In this document: positions 53,075 to 62,948 of the stretch, one piece after another | How positions within the stretch are numbered: position 1 is the first letter of the stretch | How the letters are laid out: every line of letters begins with the position of its first letter | NCBI RefSeq assembly: GCF_000993825.1 | Contig: NZ_CP011114.1 | Coordinates: forward strand, 1,736,001 to 1,800,000 | DNA from: Paenibacillus durus ATCC 35681 | Lineage (GTDB): Bacteria > Bacillota > Bacilli > Paenibacillales > Paenibacillaceae | Reading direction: 5' to 3' | Length of the DNA: 64,000 bases | Program-made: the position numbers and the translations under genes | The notes under the pieces: model-generated | Databases searched by the model: none | What the model saw: only the letters and a program-made list of their open reading frames with translations | Told to the model about the DNA's origin: nothing

Positions 53075-55623
53075 TGGACATCGCTAAGGTGATCGTCGAT
53101 GTTCCCGTGCGCAGCACCGACAAAACCTTCGATTATAAGGTACCGGAATCTTTAAAAGTATGGATTGAGGTAGGCAGCCGGGTGGCTGTTCCTTTTGGGC
53201 ACCGAACCGTTCAGGGCTTCGTCGTTTCCCTGGAGTATGGCGATGTGAAAGCGATCAAGGGAATCAAGCCGATCCAGGAAGTACTTGATCTCATTCCTCC
53301 GCTTTCGCCGGAGCTAGTGGAGCTGGCGGATTGGATGAGCGAGCGATATGCCTGCCGCCGGATTTCGGCGCTGCAGGCAATGCTGCCGACGGCGCTTAAG
53401 GGCAAAGCCGAACGGCTTATTTCGCTTGGGGCCGCTGAGCCTGAACCGCGGAATGAAGAGGGAACGCTGTTTCCCGATGAGGAATGGTTTCCGGTCTTCC
53501 AAGGGACCGGCCGGGAGGAACGGGAAATTACTGAATTTGTGCGCCGCGCAGGTGAGGTGTCGATGAAGCAGCTGTCCAGGGCTTTTCCGGACGGGGCGGA
53601 AACGGTCAAATTCATGCTTCGGCGGGGCGTGCTGAAGGAAAGCCAATCGATCAAGGACAAAATGGGCAAGAAGAAGCTTAAAGCTGTCGATCTGACGATG
53701 GAGCCGGAATCCGCGCGGGAGGCGCTGAATAATCTGCCCGCGAGATCCGCCCGCCAGAAGGAAGTCCTATCGTTTCTAATCGAAATGGAGGCGATGCTTC
53801 CAATGCCGCTCAAGGACGTGTTGTCCGCTCTGCAGGTGACCGCCGGAGCGGTGAAAGGATTGGAAGACAAAGGGTTGATTGAGATTTCGGAGGTGGAGGT
53901 CTACCGCGATCCCTACCGTGGACGCGACTTCAAACCGAGTGCGCCGCTTCCGCTTACCTCCGAGCAATCAGCGGTTTATGAACGTATTGTGAGATCTATT
54001 GATGAGCAGCGGCATGAGACCTTTTTGCTTCACGGCGTAACCGGCAGCGGAAAGACGGAGATCTACCTTCAGTGCATACAGCACTGCGTCGAGCAAGGCC
54101 GGCAGGCCGTTGTGCTTGTTCCCGAAATATCGTTAACCCCTCAAATGGTGGAACGATTTAAGGGGAGATTTGGCAGCGGAGTTGCGGTTATGCACAGCCG
54201 TCTGTCTTCCGGAGAACGCTATGACGAATGGCGCAAGATCCGCGAAGGCAAAGCGTCGGTTGCCGTCGGCGCGCGCTCGGCGATATTCGCTCCGTTTGGC
54301 AATCTGGGTCTGATTATTATGGATGAGGAGCATGAAACCTCCTACAAGCAGGAGGAAAATCCGAAATACCATGCGCGCGATGTGGCGGTCCGCCGGGCGC
54401 TGCTCGGTGACGCGGTCGTCATTCTGGGATCGGCGACGCCATCACTTGAGAGCTATTATGCCGCCAGATCGAAAAGCGACGAGAATTTCTCGCCGGTACT
54501 GCTGGAAATGCCAAGCCGGGCGCTGGGAAACGAGCTTCCGGCGGTTCAGGTGGTGGACATGCGCGAGGAGCTTAAGGAAGGCAACCGCTCCATGTTCAGC
54601 CGGGGACTTCACGCAGCGCTTCAGAGCAGGCTTGAGCGAGGGGAGCAGACCGTGCTTCTGCTGAACCGCAGAGGCTTCTCGACTTTTGTGATGTGCCGCA
54701 GCTGCGGCTATGTCGCCGGCTGCCCCGAGTGCGATATTTCGCTGACGTACCACAGCCGGAGCAATAATCTGCGCTGCCATTACTGCGGTCATGCCGAGCC
54801 GGCTCCTGAGGTCTGCCCGGAATGCGGCAGCGAGCATATCCGGTTTTTCGGAACGGGAACGCAGCGTGTGGAAGAAGAGCTGGTCAAGCTGTTTCCGGGA
54901 ATGAGGGTTATCCGGATGGATGTCGATACGACAACCGAGAAAGGCTCACATGAGAAGCTGCTGGGACAATTCAGGGACAAGAAGGCCGATGTGCTTCTAG
55001 GAACGCAAATGGTAGCCAAGGGGCTTGATTTTCCCGACGTAACGCTTGTGGGTGTCATCACAGCGGATTCGGCGCTGAACCTGCCCGATTTCCGGGCTGC
55101 CGAGAAGACGTTCCAGCTTCTTACACAAGTGGCAGGACGGGCAGGACGGCATAAGCTTGCCGGAGAGGTGCTGGTTCAGTCCTACACGCCGGACCATTAC
55201 TCCATCATTCACGCCAGCCGGCATGACTATGCCTCGTTCGTAAGGGAAGAATTGAAACATCGAAAAGCGCTCCACTATCCCCCATACTGCCGGCTGATTC
55301 TTGTGACGCTGTCGCATGAACAGATGCCGGTGGCGCTGCGTATGGCTGAGAACTATGCGATGAGCATTCAGGGAAAGGCAAGGCAGCGCCGGTGGTTCGG
55401 AAGTCTGGACAAGCTGACTTCGGACGGGCTTGATCTGCTCGGACCCGTAGCCTCCCCGCTGCCCCGGTTAAAGGGTCGATACCGGTTCCAATGCATGATC
55501 AAATGGCGGGGAACCATTGATGCTATCGGGCTGGCCCGCGAGGTGTCGGAAGAACTGGAAGATTCGCTTCGCGATCCGGTGCTTCAAATCAGCATTGATG
55601 TCGATCCCCAGATGCTGATGTAA
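53074..55623 (+). CDS. priA: Primosomal protein N' (replication restart helicase PriA)
   Basis: 849 aa. Winged-helix 3'-binding N-terminal domain, Walker A GVTGSGKTEIY at about 323, MDEEH at about 415, helicase motifs VILGSATPS and QVAGRAGR. Two zinc sites between about 540 and 585: CRSCGYVAGCPECD and CHYCGHAEPAPEVCPECG. Recognises stalled forks and reloads DnaB. Start overlaps the coaBC stop by one base. Confidence 0.96.
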   Translation: MDIAKVIVDVPVRSTDKTFDYKVPESLKVWIEVGSRVAVPFGHRTVQGFVVSLEYGDVKAIKGIKPIQEVLDLIPPLSPELVELADWMSERYACRRISALQAMLPTALKGKAERLISLGAAEPEPRNEEGTLFPDEEWFPVFQGTGREEREITEFVRRAGEVSMKQLSRAFPDGAETVKFMLRRGVLKESQSIKDKMGKKKLKAVDLTMEPESAREALNNLPARSARQKEVLSFLIEMEAMLPMPLKDVLSALQVTAGAVKGLEDKGLIEISEVEVYRDPYRGRDFKPSAPLPLTSEQSAVYERIVRSIDEQRHETFLLHGVTGSGKTEIYLQCIQHCVEQGRQAVVLVPEISLTPQMVERFKGRFGSGVAVMHSRLSSGERYDEWRKIREGKASVAVGARSAIFAPFGNLGLIIMDEEHETSYKQEENPKYHARDVAVRRALLGDAVVILGSATPSLESYYAARSKSDENFSPVLLEMPSRALGNELPAVQVVDMREELKEGNRSMFSRGLHAALQSRLERGEQTVLLLNRRGFSTFVMCRSCGYVAGCPECDISLTYHSRSNNLRCHYCGHAEPAPEVCPECGSEHIRFFGTGTQRVEEELVKLFPGMRVIRMDVDTTTEKGSHEKLLGQFRDKKADVLLGTQMVAKGLDFPDVTLVGVITADSALNLPDFRAAEKTFQLLTQVAGRAGRHKLAGEVLVQSYTPDHYSIIHASRHDYASFVREELKHRKALHYPPYCRLILVTLSHEQMPVALRMAENYAMSIQGKARQRRWFGSLDKLTSDGLDLLGPVASPLPRLKGRYRFQCMIKWRGTIDAIGLAREVSEELEDSLRDPVLQISIDVDPQMLM

Positions 55624-55671
55624 CGCCGTTTTGGCATAACATATATATAAAACCAGGAAGGTGATAGCGAA

Positions 55672-56157
55672 ATGGCGATACGTTTAATAGTGAAAGAGCC
55701 TGACGAAGTGCTGCACAAGACCGCTAAAGCGGTTACGAAAATTACTCCGAATGTGCAAAAACTGCTGGATGATATGGCGGACACAATGTATGACGCCGAG
55801 GGTGTCGGCCTTGCCGCTCCGCAGGTGGGGATTCTCAAACGGCTGATTGTGGTGGACGCCGATGAAGAACACGGTCTGATCAAGATGGTCAACCCGGAAA
55901 TCATTCAATCCGAAGGCGAACAGTTCGGCCCGGAAGGATGCCTGAGTATTCCGGGCATCAACGGTGACGTTCGCCGCGCGGAGACAGTAACCGTCCGCGG
56001 ACTTGACCGTGAAGGCAATGAGATTACCATAACGGGAAGCGGCCTGTTGGCCCGGGCATTCCAGCATGAAATCGATCATCTGAATGGCGTGCTGTTCACG
56101 GATATTGCCGAGAAGGTATACGATATTAATACGGAACACAGCCAGACCGGGGAGTGA
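55672..56157 (+). CDS. def: Peptide deformylase
   Basis: 161 aa, removes formyl from nascent N-termini. All three motifs: [18 protein letters not shown] (metal Cys) and QHEIDHLNG (metal His pair). GGAGGT-like AGGAAGGTG before the ATG. Followed directly by fmt, its functional counterpart. Confidence 0.97.
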   Translation: MAIRLIVKEPDEVLHKTAKAVTKITPNVQKLLDDMADTMYDAEGVGLAAPQVGILKRLIVVDADEEHGLIKMVNPEIIQSEGEQFGPEGCLSIPGINGDVRRAETVTVRGLDREGNEITITGSGLLARAFQHEIDHLNGVLFTDIAEKVYDINTEHSQTGE

Positions 56158-56162
56158 ATGAA

Positions 56163-57128
56163 ATGAAGATTGTGTTCATGGGCACACCCGCTTTCGCGGT
56201 GCCATGCCTGCAAATGCTGGTCGATGAAGGCTATGAAATCTCAGCCGTCATCACCCAGCCCGACCGGCCGCAGGGGAGAAAGAAGATACTGACGCCATCG
56301 CCTGTCAAAGCGGCAGCGGAGGCGCTGGGCCTTCCGGTTCTGCAGCCTGAACGCATGCGGCGTCCGGAGGCGGTAGCAGAGCTTGCCGCCTATGAACCGG
56401 AACTGATCGTTACGGCCGCTTATGGACAGATTCTGCCCAAAGCCGTTTTGGACCTGCCTGCCCGGGGATGCGTGAATGTACACGGATCGCTTTTGCCCAA
56501 ATACAGGGGAGGGGCGCCAATCCAGAGAAGCATTATTAATGGCGAAAGCGTAACGGGCGTGACGCTAATGTACATGGCCGAAGGGCTGGACACGGGAGAT
56601 ATGATCGCAAAGGTTGAAGTCCCGATCGAGGATGACGATACGTCAGGCACCCTATTTGAAAAGCTGAGTCTGGCGGGCCGGGATTTGCTGAAGGAGCAAA
56701 TGCCTCGTCTGCTTGCCGGGCCCGTGCCTGCGGAGCCTCAGAATGACAGCCAGGCCACTTATGCGCCGAATTTAAGCCGGGACGATGAGCGGATCGATTG
56801 GAGCGCGGGCTCGCGAGAAATCTATAACCGAATCCGTGGTCTGGTTCCCTTTTCGGGCGCGTTTACACTCTGGAATGGCGAGACGTTCAAAATATGGGCT
56901 GCGGCTTCACCTGAAACGGGCGCTGCCGCCCAGGCTTCCGGCGCTTCTGCCCATGGCGATGGACCCGCACCGGGAACCGTGCTGTCCCTCGGACAGGCCG
57001 GCATTGTGGTCAAGACCGGTGACGGCAGCCTTCAGCTGCTTACCGTCCAGCCTGCCGGGAAGAAGGCGATGGCCGCAGGAGACTTTACACGCGGTGGAAC
57101 GATGAAGCCGGGCACGGTGCTGGCATGA
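56163..57128 (+). CDS. fmt: Methionyl-tRNA formyltransferase
   Basis: 321 aa. Formyl-THF hydrolase-like catalytic domain (GTPAFAVPCL, HGSLLPKYRGGAPIQ, GVTLMYMAEGLDTGDM) and C-terminal OB domain. The latter contains an Ala/Gly-rich loop (PETGAAAQASGASAHG) longer than usual. ATG at 56163 follows GGGGAG by 8 bases; a GTG at 56154 also reads in frame. Stop overlaps rsmB (ATGA). Confidence 0.96.
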   Translation: MKIVFMGTPAFAVPCLQMLVDEGYEISAVITQPDRPQGRKKILTPSPVKAAAEALGLPVLQPERMRRPEAVAELAAYEPELIVTAAYGQILPKAVLDLPARGCVNVHGSLLPKYRGGAPIQRSIINGESVTGVTLMYMAEGLDTGDMIAKVEVPIEDDDTSGTLFEKLSLAGRDLLKEQMPRLLAGPVPAEPQNDSQATYAPNLSRDDERIDWSAGSREIYNRIRGLVPFSGAFTLWNGETFKIWAAASPETGAAAQASGASAHGDGPAPGTVLSLGQAGIVVKTGDGSLQLLTVQPAGKKAMAAGDFTRGGTMKPGTVLA

Positions 57129-58627
57129 GCGGGCCTAAAGGACGGGGAACGCCTTCGGGCGGAAACCATCTGAACGGCCGCGCAGGTGCGGAGCGAAGCG
57201 GTAATGCCGGGTCCAAAGGCGGCAGGCCCGGCAGAGGGCGCGGTTCCGCAGGCGGGCCGAGAACCGGCGCCAAGGGCGTTTCGGCGAGAGAAACAGCCCT
57301 TGACGTATTGGTGCGGGTTCAGCAGGAAGGGGCATACAGCAATCTGCTGCTGAATGCGAGTCTGCAGAAGGCAGACTTGTCCCGTGAGGACGCGGGACTG
57401 GCCACTGAGCTGGTGTATGGGACGATTTCGCGTCTGAATACGCTGGAGTATGTACTAAAGAGCTTTGTGAGCAAAGGTCTGGACAAGCTTCAGCCGTGGG
57501 TTCGCAGCCTGCTCTGTTTAAGTCTTTATCAGATTATGTACCTTGATCGGATACCGCCTCACGCAGCGGTGAACGAGGCTGTCAATCTGGCTAAGCGTCG
57601 CGGCCATCAAGGCATCTCGGGAATGGTGAATGGCGTCCTGCGGAATGTCCTTCGCGCGGGGCCGCTGCCGGTCATCCCGCAGGAAATTTCCTGGGAAGAG
57701 CGGACCGCTCTGATCCATTCGCATCCGCTGTGGATGGTTGAGCGGTGGAGGGACGAGTTCGGAGCGGACACGGCCGAAGCGATCTGCAAGGCCAATAATG
57801 AGCCGCCTGCCGTTAGCGTCCGGGTGAATACGACGATGACCAGCCGCGATCGGCTGCTTGATGAGTTGCTCGGTCAGGGAGTCGATGCCCGGCCGTCCGA
57901 ACTGAGCCCTTATGGAATCGTGGTGAGAGGAGCAGGCAATCTGGCGCTCACATCCTGGTACCGGGACGGTCTTCTGTCTATTCAGGATGAAAGCTCCATG
58001 CTTGTGGCTGAGGCCGTTAATCCTCTGCCCGGCATGAAGGTATTGGACTGCTGCGCCGCTCCCGGAGGCAAAACGACGCATATGGGCGAGCTGATGAAGG
58101 ATCAAGGCTCTATTTATGCCAATGATCTGCATCCGCATAAAGCCGCCCTGATCTCCGATCAAGCCAGGCGCCTTGGTCTTGAATGCATCGGCACCGGAAG
58201 CGGAGACGCGCTGGAACTCGGGAAGAAATTCGCCCCTGCTTCCTTCGACCGGATTCTGCTGGACGCCCCTTGCTCGGGATTGGGCGTTATCCGCCGCAAA
58301 CCGGATTTGAAATGGGCCAAGCAGCCGGAGGATGCGGCGGCAATTGCCAAGCTGCAGTCCGAACTATTGGAATCTGCCGCAGCTCTGCTGAAGCCGGGCG
58401 GGGTGCTGGTGTACAGCACCTGTACGCTGGACCAGTTGGAGAACGGTAATATCGTTCATTCCTTCTTGGAACGGAATGAAGAATTTCGCTCTGTGACATT
58501 TTCTTCACCGCTCTGGAACCGTCTTGGCAACAGCGTTCTTGCCAGTGGTCAAGGGATGCAGATCTTACCCCAACATTACGGAAGTGACGGCTTCTATATC
58601 GCCATTCTAGAACGGCTCCGCCAGTAG
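57125..58627 (+). CDS. rsmB: 16S rRNA m5C967 methyltransferase with Gly/Arg-rich N-terminal extension
   Basis: 500 aa. NusB-like RNA-binding domain (about 50-185) then SAM-dependent methyltransferase with CCAAPGGKTTH, LDAPCSGLGVIRR (Cys release residue) and YSTCTLDQLENG (catalytic Cys). The first ~50 residues are low-complexity Gly/Arg/Ser/Lys (RGTPSGGNH, GRPGRGRGS) before the family start SARETALDVLVRVQ. A later in-frame start is possible, but overlap with fmt fixes the ATG well. Confidence 0.94.
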   Translation: MSGPKGRGTPSGGNHLNGRAGAERSGNAGSKGGRPGRGRGSAGGPRTGAKGVSARETALDVLVRVQQEGAYSNLLLNASLQKADLSREDAGLATELVYGTISRLNTLEYVLKSFVSKGLDKLQPWVRSLLCLSLYQIMYLDRIPPHAAVNEAVNLAKRRGHQGISGMVNGVLRNVLRAGPLPVIPQEISWEERTALIHSHPLWMVERWRDEFGADTAEAICKANNEPPAVSVRVNTTMTSRDRLLDELLGQGVDARPSELSPYGIVVRGAGNLALTSWYRDGLLSIQDESSMLVAEAVNPLPGMKVLDCCAAPGGKTTHMGELMKDQGSIYANDLHPHKAALISDQARRLGLECIGTGSGDALELGKKFAPASFDRILLDAPCSGLGVIRRKPDLKWAKQPEDAAAIAKLQSELLESAAALLKPGGVLVYSTCTLDQLENGNIVHSFLERNEEFRSVTFSSPLWNRLGNSVLASGQGMQILPQHYGSDGFYIAILERLRQ

Positions 58628-58657
58628 AGCCGCTGATTGGTTCTAGATTGTCTTAAC

Positions 58658-58690
58658 CCCCGCCAGGCCAGCCTCGGCGGGTTTTCTTTT
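58658..58690 (+). terminator. Terminator after rsmB
   Basis: CCCCGCC and GGCGGG arms, loop of 11, followed by TTTTCTTTT. Confidence 0.75.
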
Positions 58691-58716
58691 ACCCTCTGTG
58701 AGATTTGTGTTAAAAT
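58688..58716 (+). promoter_or_regulatory. Possible promoter for rlmN-prpC-prkC
   Basis: TTTACC, 17 bases, TAAAAT, about 80 bases before rlmN and just after the rsmB terminator. Confidence 0.45.
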
Positions 58717-58794
58717 AGGCAGGATGAGAAATAATATGAATAACTATCCTATACGTTCAGACATCATTAAGAAAGCACAGGTGCGATTACGATA

Positions 58795-59835
58795 ATGAAA
58801 CCTTTAATATATGATTTAACTCTCGAAGAGTTGGTAGAGTGGTCCAAGGATAACGGAGAACCGGCTTTTCGGGGCGGACAGATTTTTGATTGGCTGTACG
58901 TCAAGCGCGTCAGCGACTTTGACTCGATGAGCAACCTGCCGAAGTCTTTGCGGGAGAAGCTGAATGAACAGTTCTCCATTAACGCCCTTTCGGAAATTAC
59001 CAAGCTCGAATCGAAGGACGGAACGGTGAAGTTCCTGTTCGGTCTGCATGACGACCATGCCATTGAAACGGTTATCATGAAGCATAATTATGGCAACAGT
59101 GTGTGCGTAACGACCCAGGTAGGCTGCCGGATTGGCTGCACCTTCTGCGCTTCGACTCTTGGAGGGCTTAAGCGGGATTTAACGGCAGGTGAAATTGTGG
59201 CGCAGGTCGTGCGCTCACAGCAGATTCTGGATGCCCGCGGCGAGCGCGTCAGCAGTATTGTCATCATGGGCACGGGCGAACCGTTTGAGAATTACGACGC
59301 CACAATGAGATTCCTCCGCCTGATGATCCACGAAAAAGGATTAAATATTGGGCAGCGGCATATAACGGTATCAACAAGCGGGATTGTCCCGAGCATTTAT
59401 AAGTTTGCTGATGAGGATACCCAGATCAACCTGGCGATCTCCATCCATGCGCCGAATGACGCACTTCGTTCGAAGCTGATGCCGGTCAACCGCCGTTATC
59501 CTTTTGACGAAGTGATGGAATCGCTGCGCTACTATCAGGCAAAGACAGGACGGCGCATCAGCTTCGAATATGCGCTCATCGGCGGCGTAAATGATCAGCC
59601 GGAGCATGCGGAAGAGCTTGCCGGAGTGCTGAAGCATATGCTGTGCCATGTTAATCTGATTCCGGTTAACCATGTGCCTGAACGCAAATATGTGCGCACT
59701 TCACGAAATGATATTTTCCAATTTCAGCGGATTCTGGCCGATCAGGGAATCAATGTGACGATTCGCCGCGAACAGGGCCATGATATCGCCGCCGCATGCG
59801 GACAATTGCGCGCCAAACATATGGAGTTGAGGTGA
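58795..59835 (+). CDS. rlmN: Dual-specificity 23S rRNA/tRNA adenine C2-methyltransferase
   Basis: 346 aa radical-SAM enzyme methylating A2503 of 23S rRNA and A37 of some tRNAs. [10 protein letters not shown] is the [4Fe-4S] triad; the methyl-carrying Cys is in AACGQLRAK near the C-terminus; VCVTTQVGC and [21 protein letters not shown] match RlmN rather than Cfr. ATG start, weak AGGTG. Six bases before prpC. Confidence 0.96.
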   Translation: MKPLIYDLTLEELVEWSKDNGEPAFRGGQIFDWLYVKRVSDFDSMSNLPKSLREKLNEQFSINALSEITKLESKDGTVKFLFGLHDDHAIETVIMKHNYGNSVCVTTQVGCRIGCTFCASTLGGLKRDLTAGEIVAQVVRSQQILDARGERVSSIVIMGTGEPFENYDATMRFLRLMIHEKGLNIGQRHITVSTSGIVPSIYKFADEDTQINLAISIHAPNDALRSKLMPVNRRYPFDEVMESLRYYQAKTGRRISFEYALIGGVNDQPEHAEELAGVLKHMLCHVNLIPVNHVPERKYVRTSRNDIFQFQRILADQGINVTIRREQGHDIAAACGQLRAKHMELR

Positions 59836-59841
59836 GGTCTT

Positions 59842-60618
59842 TTGATCAGAACAGTTCATGCCAGCGACATTGGACGGGTACGTTCCGTCAATGAGGATTC
59901 GGTCTGGACCGGTGTTACGAGCCAAGGGTATACGCTGGGTATTATCGCCGACGGAATGGGTGGGCATCTGGCGGGCGATACCGCAAGCCGCCTGGCGCTA
60001 GAATCAGTCCGGGAGGGGCTGGGCGGAATTGCGTCCGGTCTTTCCGGAGAAGACTTAAGCGCCGTTTTGTTAGACGCGATAATGAAAGCAAATGATACCG
60101 TCTACAAGCAAGCGGCCAGTGACGAGCGTTACCATAACATGGGGACGACTGTCGTGTCTGCGCTGCTGTCAGGTCGGTCGGGCTACATTGGCCATATCGG
60201 CGACAGCAGAGCTTACATAATTCAGGATGGTAAGGCGCGGCAGCTGACCGAGGATCATACACTGGTAAACGAGCTGTTCAAGAACGGCCAGATTACGCTC
60301 GAAGAGCTGGATACCCATCCGCGGCGCAACGTTCTCATACGCGCTCTAGGAACGGATGAGGACATCAAAGTCGATTTGATTCCAATTACGCTTGAACCAG
60401 GTGAAGTGCTGCTGCTGTGCAGCGATGGTTTGAGCAACTTTGTCAGTGCCGAGCATTTGGGGAAGATTGCCGGCATGCAGGAAATATCGCTTAAGGAAAG
60501 AGCGGACCGTTTGCTTCAGCTGGCTCTGCTTGCCGGTGGCGGCGATAATATAAGCGTCGCCATGCTGGAACATCATGAGGAGGCCGCTGTGCCCGAATCA
60601 AAGGAGTGGGAGAGATGA
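59842..60618 (+). CDS. prpC: PP2C-type Ser/Thr protein phosphatase
   Basis: 258 aa. Metal-binding motifs SDIGRVRSVNEDS, ADGMGGH, GHIGDSRAY, CSDGLSNFV and GGDNISVAM. Dephosphorylates targets of the partner kinase PrkC. TTG start with GAGGTGAGG upstream. Overlaps prkC by 4 bp (ATGA). Confidence 0.95.
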   Translation: MIRTVHASDIGRVRSVNEDSVWTGVTSQGYTLGIIADGMGGHLAGDTASRLALESVREGLGGIASGLSGEDLSAVLLDAIMKANDTVYKQAASDERYHNMGTTVVSALLSGRSGYIGHIGDSRAYIIQDGKARQLTEDHTLVNELFKNGQITLEELDTHPRRNVLIRALGTDEDIKVDLIPITLEPGEVLLLCSDGLSNFVSAEHLGKIAGMQEISLKERADRLLQLALLAGGGDNISVAMLEHHEEAAVPESKEWER

Positions 60619-62837
60619 TCGGTCACGAGTTGGGAGGCCGTTACCAAGTCATCGAGCGGATCGGTGGGGGCGGAATGGCGCTTGTATATAGGGCACATGA
60701 TATTTTGCTCAATCGAAATGTCGCTATTAAAGTATTGCGGAACCAATTTGTACATGATGAGGAATTTATTCGCCGGTTTCGGCGGGAAGCGCAATCTGCT
60801 GCATCGCTTTCTCATCCCAATGTGGTCAGCATTTACGACGTGGGACAGGAAGATGAAATTCATTATATTGTCATGGAGTATGTGGAAGGCAAGAATCTGA
60901 ACGAAATTATCAAGGAGAGGGCGCCGCTGCAGGTAGACGAAGCGGTGAGAATCGCCACCCAAATCTGTGACGCGCTCGATCATGCCCATCAGAATCAGAT
61001 TATCCATCGGGATATCAAACCGCATAACATACTTATTGGCCGCAACGGCCGAGTTAAAGTGACCGATTTCGGCATCGCCCGCGCGGTGACGTCGACTACG
61101 ATTACACAGACCGGTTCGGTCGTCGGTTCGGTACACTATTTTTCTCCGGAACATGCCAAGGGAGTCGCCACCGGCGAAAAATCGGACCTGTATTCACTCG
61201 GCATCGTGATCTATCAAATGCTGACCGGCAGTCTGCCTTTTCTGGGCGAGAGTCCAATCAGTGTAGCGCTGAAGCATCTTCAAGAAGAGTTCGAGGAGCC
61301 CCGGAAGCTGAATCCGATGATCCCCCAAAGCGTGGAGAACATCATCCTTAAATCAATGCGCAAAAATCCTGAGGAGCGCTATCAGTCCGCTAAAGAAATG
61401 CTTCAGGATCTGGAAACCTGTCTGCTGCCGGAGCGCCGAAGCGAACAGAAGGTATCATTTATGGACGATGATGAGGACAGAACCAGGGTGATGCCGGCCA
61501 TCAAGCCGATTCCCAGGAGCAATGGCTCGCGCAACCGTGGAGAGGATAGAATGACCCGTGAGGAAGATCCCCCGTCAGCCAAGAAGAAAAAAGATTGGGG
61601 AAGACCCGCGCTGTGGATCGGGCTTACGCTGCTGCTCCTGCTGGCGATGACAGGGGTAGTATGGTATGTGAACGCGAAGCTGGTCGTTCCTGAAGTTAAA
61701 GTTCCGCAACTGGTCAATCTTTCGCTGGACAATGCCAAAGCCAAGCTGACCGAAGCGGGACTGGTTCTGGAGGAGCCGGTAACGACGGAGTATAACCCTA
61801 ACTTTGCCGAAGGGATTGTCTTCGAGCAGAACAAGGAGCCGGATACGACAGTAAAAGAAGGAACAACTATCGCACTTAAGGTAAGCATCCCCAAGCCGCT
61901 CCCGTCAATGCCGGATTTATCCGGAATGACTTATGACGAAGCGGTGAAAGCTCTGATGGCGCAAGGTGTGGAGGAAAGCCGAATTACACAGGACAGCGAG
62001 TTCAGCAAAGAAATTCCGGAAGGCGAGGTATTCCGGCAGAATCCGGCAGCAAGCAGCCAATATGATCCGGATACTGCTGCTATCTCGCTCACTGTCAGCA
62101 AAGGCCAGGAGAGCATCACGATGCCGGATTTAACGGGCCTCACCGAATCGGAAGCGAAAGCCAAGCTGGAGGAGTTAGGTCTTGTGCTCGGTGATGTGAA
62201 GAGGGAATCCAGTTTCTCCATAGAAAAGGGCAAGATAACGAAGCAATGGCCGTATGAAAAAGGCGCAGCGGCGCTGCCTGGCGAGAAAATTACCATATAC
62301 ATCAGCGACGGCTATCCGCCTGAAGCGCTGGAATACACATTCAATCTTCCAGTATCTCCGGTGCAGGAAGGGAAGAAGACCAAGATTCGGATCGAATTTG
62401 TCGATGCGCGCAACAATGGCGAGAAACAGGATTGGGGAACCCGCACGATCAGCAGAACTCAGGTGCTGTCGGTGAACCTTATCCTCGCTCCAAATAAGGA
62501 AGGGGCTGTCATGGTGTACCGGGATGGAGAGTTCTTCGATACGTATTCCGTCTCGTACATGGATGCAAAGAACGGTACGGTGCCAATTCCCGAGCCATCG
62601 CCGGTCAATCCGCCATCGCCGTCTCCGACCGAAACGCCGGCCGAGACACCTGCCGGCGCTGAACCGTCTGCAGATCCGGTCACCGCACCCGGAACGGATG
62701 GCGCTACGCCGCCGGATACCGGGGGCGAGCCGGGAGTCAATCAGACGGGGGACGTTGCGAGTGGTACGCAAATCATATCCGGCAACAGTCAGGACACCGC
62801 TTCCGGCCCTAAACATAAAGGTAAAGATAAGAAATAA
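60615..62837 (+). CDS. prkC: PASTA-domain Ser/Thr protein kinase
   Basis: 740 aa membrane kinase responding to muropeptides, linked to germination and wall growth. Kinase domain 7-265: glycine loop GGGGMALVYRA, VAIKVL, HRDIKPHNIL, DFG in VTDFGIARA, activation-loop TSTTITQTG. One helix at about 332-353 then three PASTA repeats (about 358-565). A C-terminal non-PASTA domain (about 570-665) and a Pro/Thr/Gly tail follow. ATG at 60615 is 8 bases after AAGGAG; a GTG at 60606 is not favoured. Confidence 0.95.
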   Translation: MIGHELGGRYQVIERIGGGGMALVYRAHDILLNRNVAIKVLRNQFVHDEEFIRRFRREAQSAASLSHPNVVSIYDVGQEDEIHYIVMEYVEGKNLNEIIKERAPLQVDEAVRIATQICDALDHAHQNQIIHRDIKPHNILIGRNGRVKVTDFGIARAVTSTTITQTGSVVGSVHYFSPEHAKGVATGEKSDLYSLGIVIYQMLTGSLPFLGESPISVALKHLQEEFEEPRKLNPMIPQSVENIILKSMRKNPEERYQSAKEMLQDLETCLLPERRSEQKVSFMDDDEDRTRVMPAIKPIPRSNGSRNRGEDRMTREEDPPSAKKKKDWGRPALWIGLTLLLLLAMTGVVWYVNAKLVVPEVKVPQLVNLSLDNAKAKLTEAGLVLEEPVTTEYNPNFAEGIVFEQNKEPDTTVKEGTTIALKVSIPKPLPSMPDLSGMTYDEAVKALMAQGVEESRITQDSEFSKEIPEGEVFRQNPAASSQYDPDTAAISLTVSKGQESITMPDLTGLTESEAKAKLEELGLVLGDVKRESSFSIEKGKITKQWPYEKGAAALPGEKITIYISDGYPPEALEYTFNLPVSPVQEGKKTKIRIEFVDARNNGEKQDWGTRTISRTQVLSVNLILAPNKEGAVMVYRDGEFFDTYSVSYMDAKNGTVPIPEPSPVNPPSPSPTETPAETPAGAEPSADPVTAPGTDGATPPDTGGEPGVNQTGDVASGTQIISGNSQDTASGPKHKGKDKK

Positions 62838-62857
62838 TCGCAAAAACCAGTCAAAGA

Positions 62858-62887
62858 CAAGAGCGGCCGCTTAAACTGCCGCTCTTG
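62858..62887 (+). terminator. Hairpin after prkC, weak terminator
   Basis: CAAGAGCGGC and GCCGCTCTTG arms, 10 bp, but no T-run follows, so readthrough into rsgA is likely. Confidence 0.45.
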
Positions 62888-62948
62888 CAGCAAACGGGGA
62901 GACGATTGCCATCGAACCCGCCGAATCAAAGAGAGGAAGGCTTCGTTC

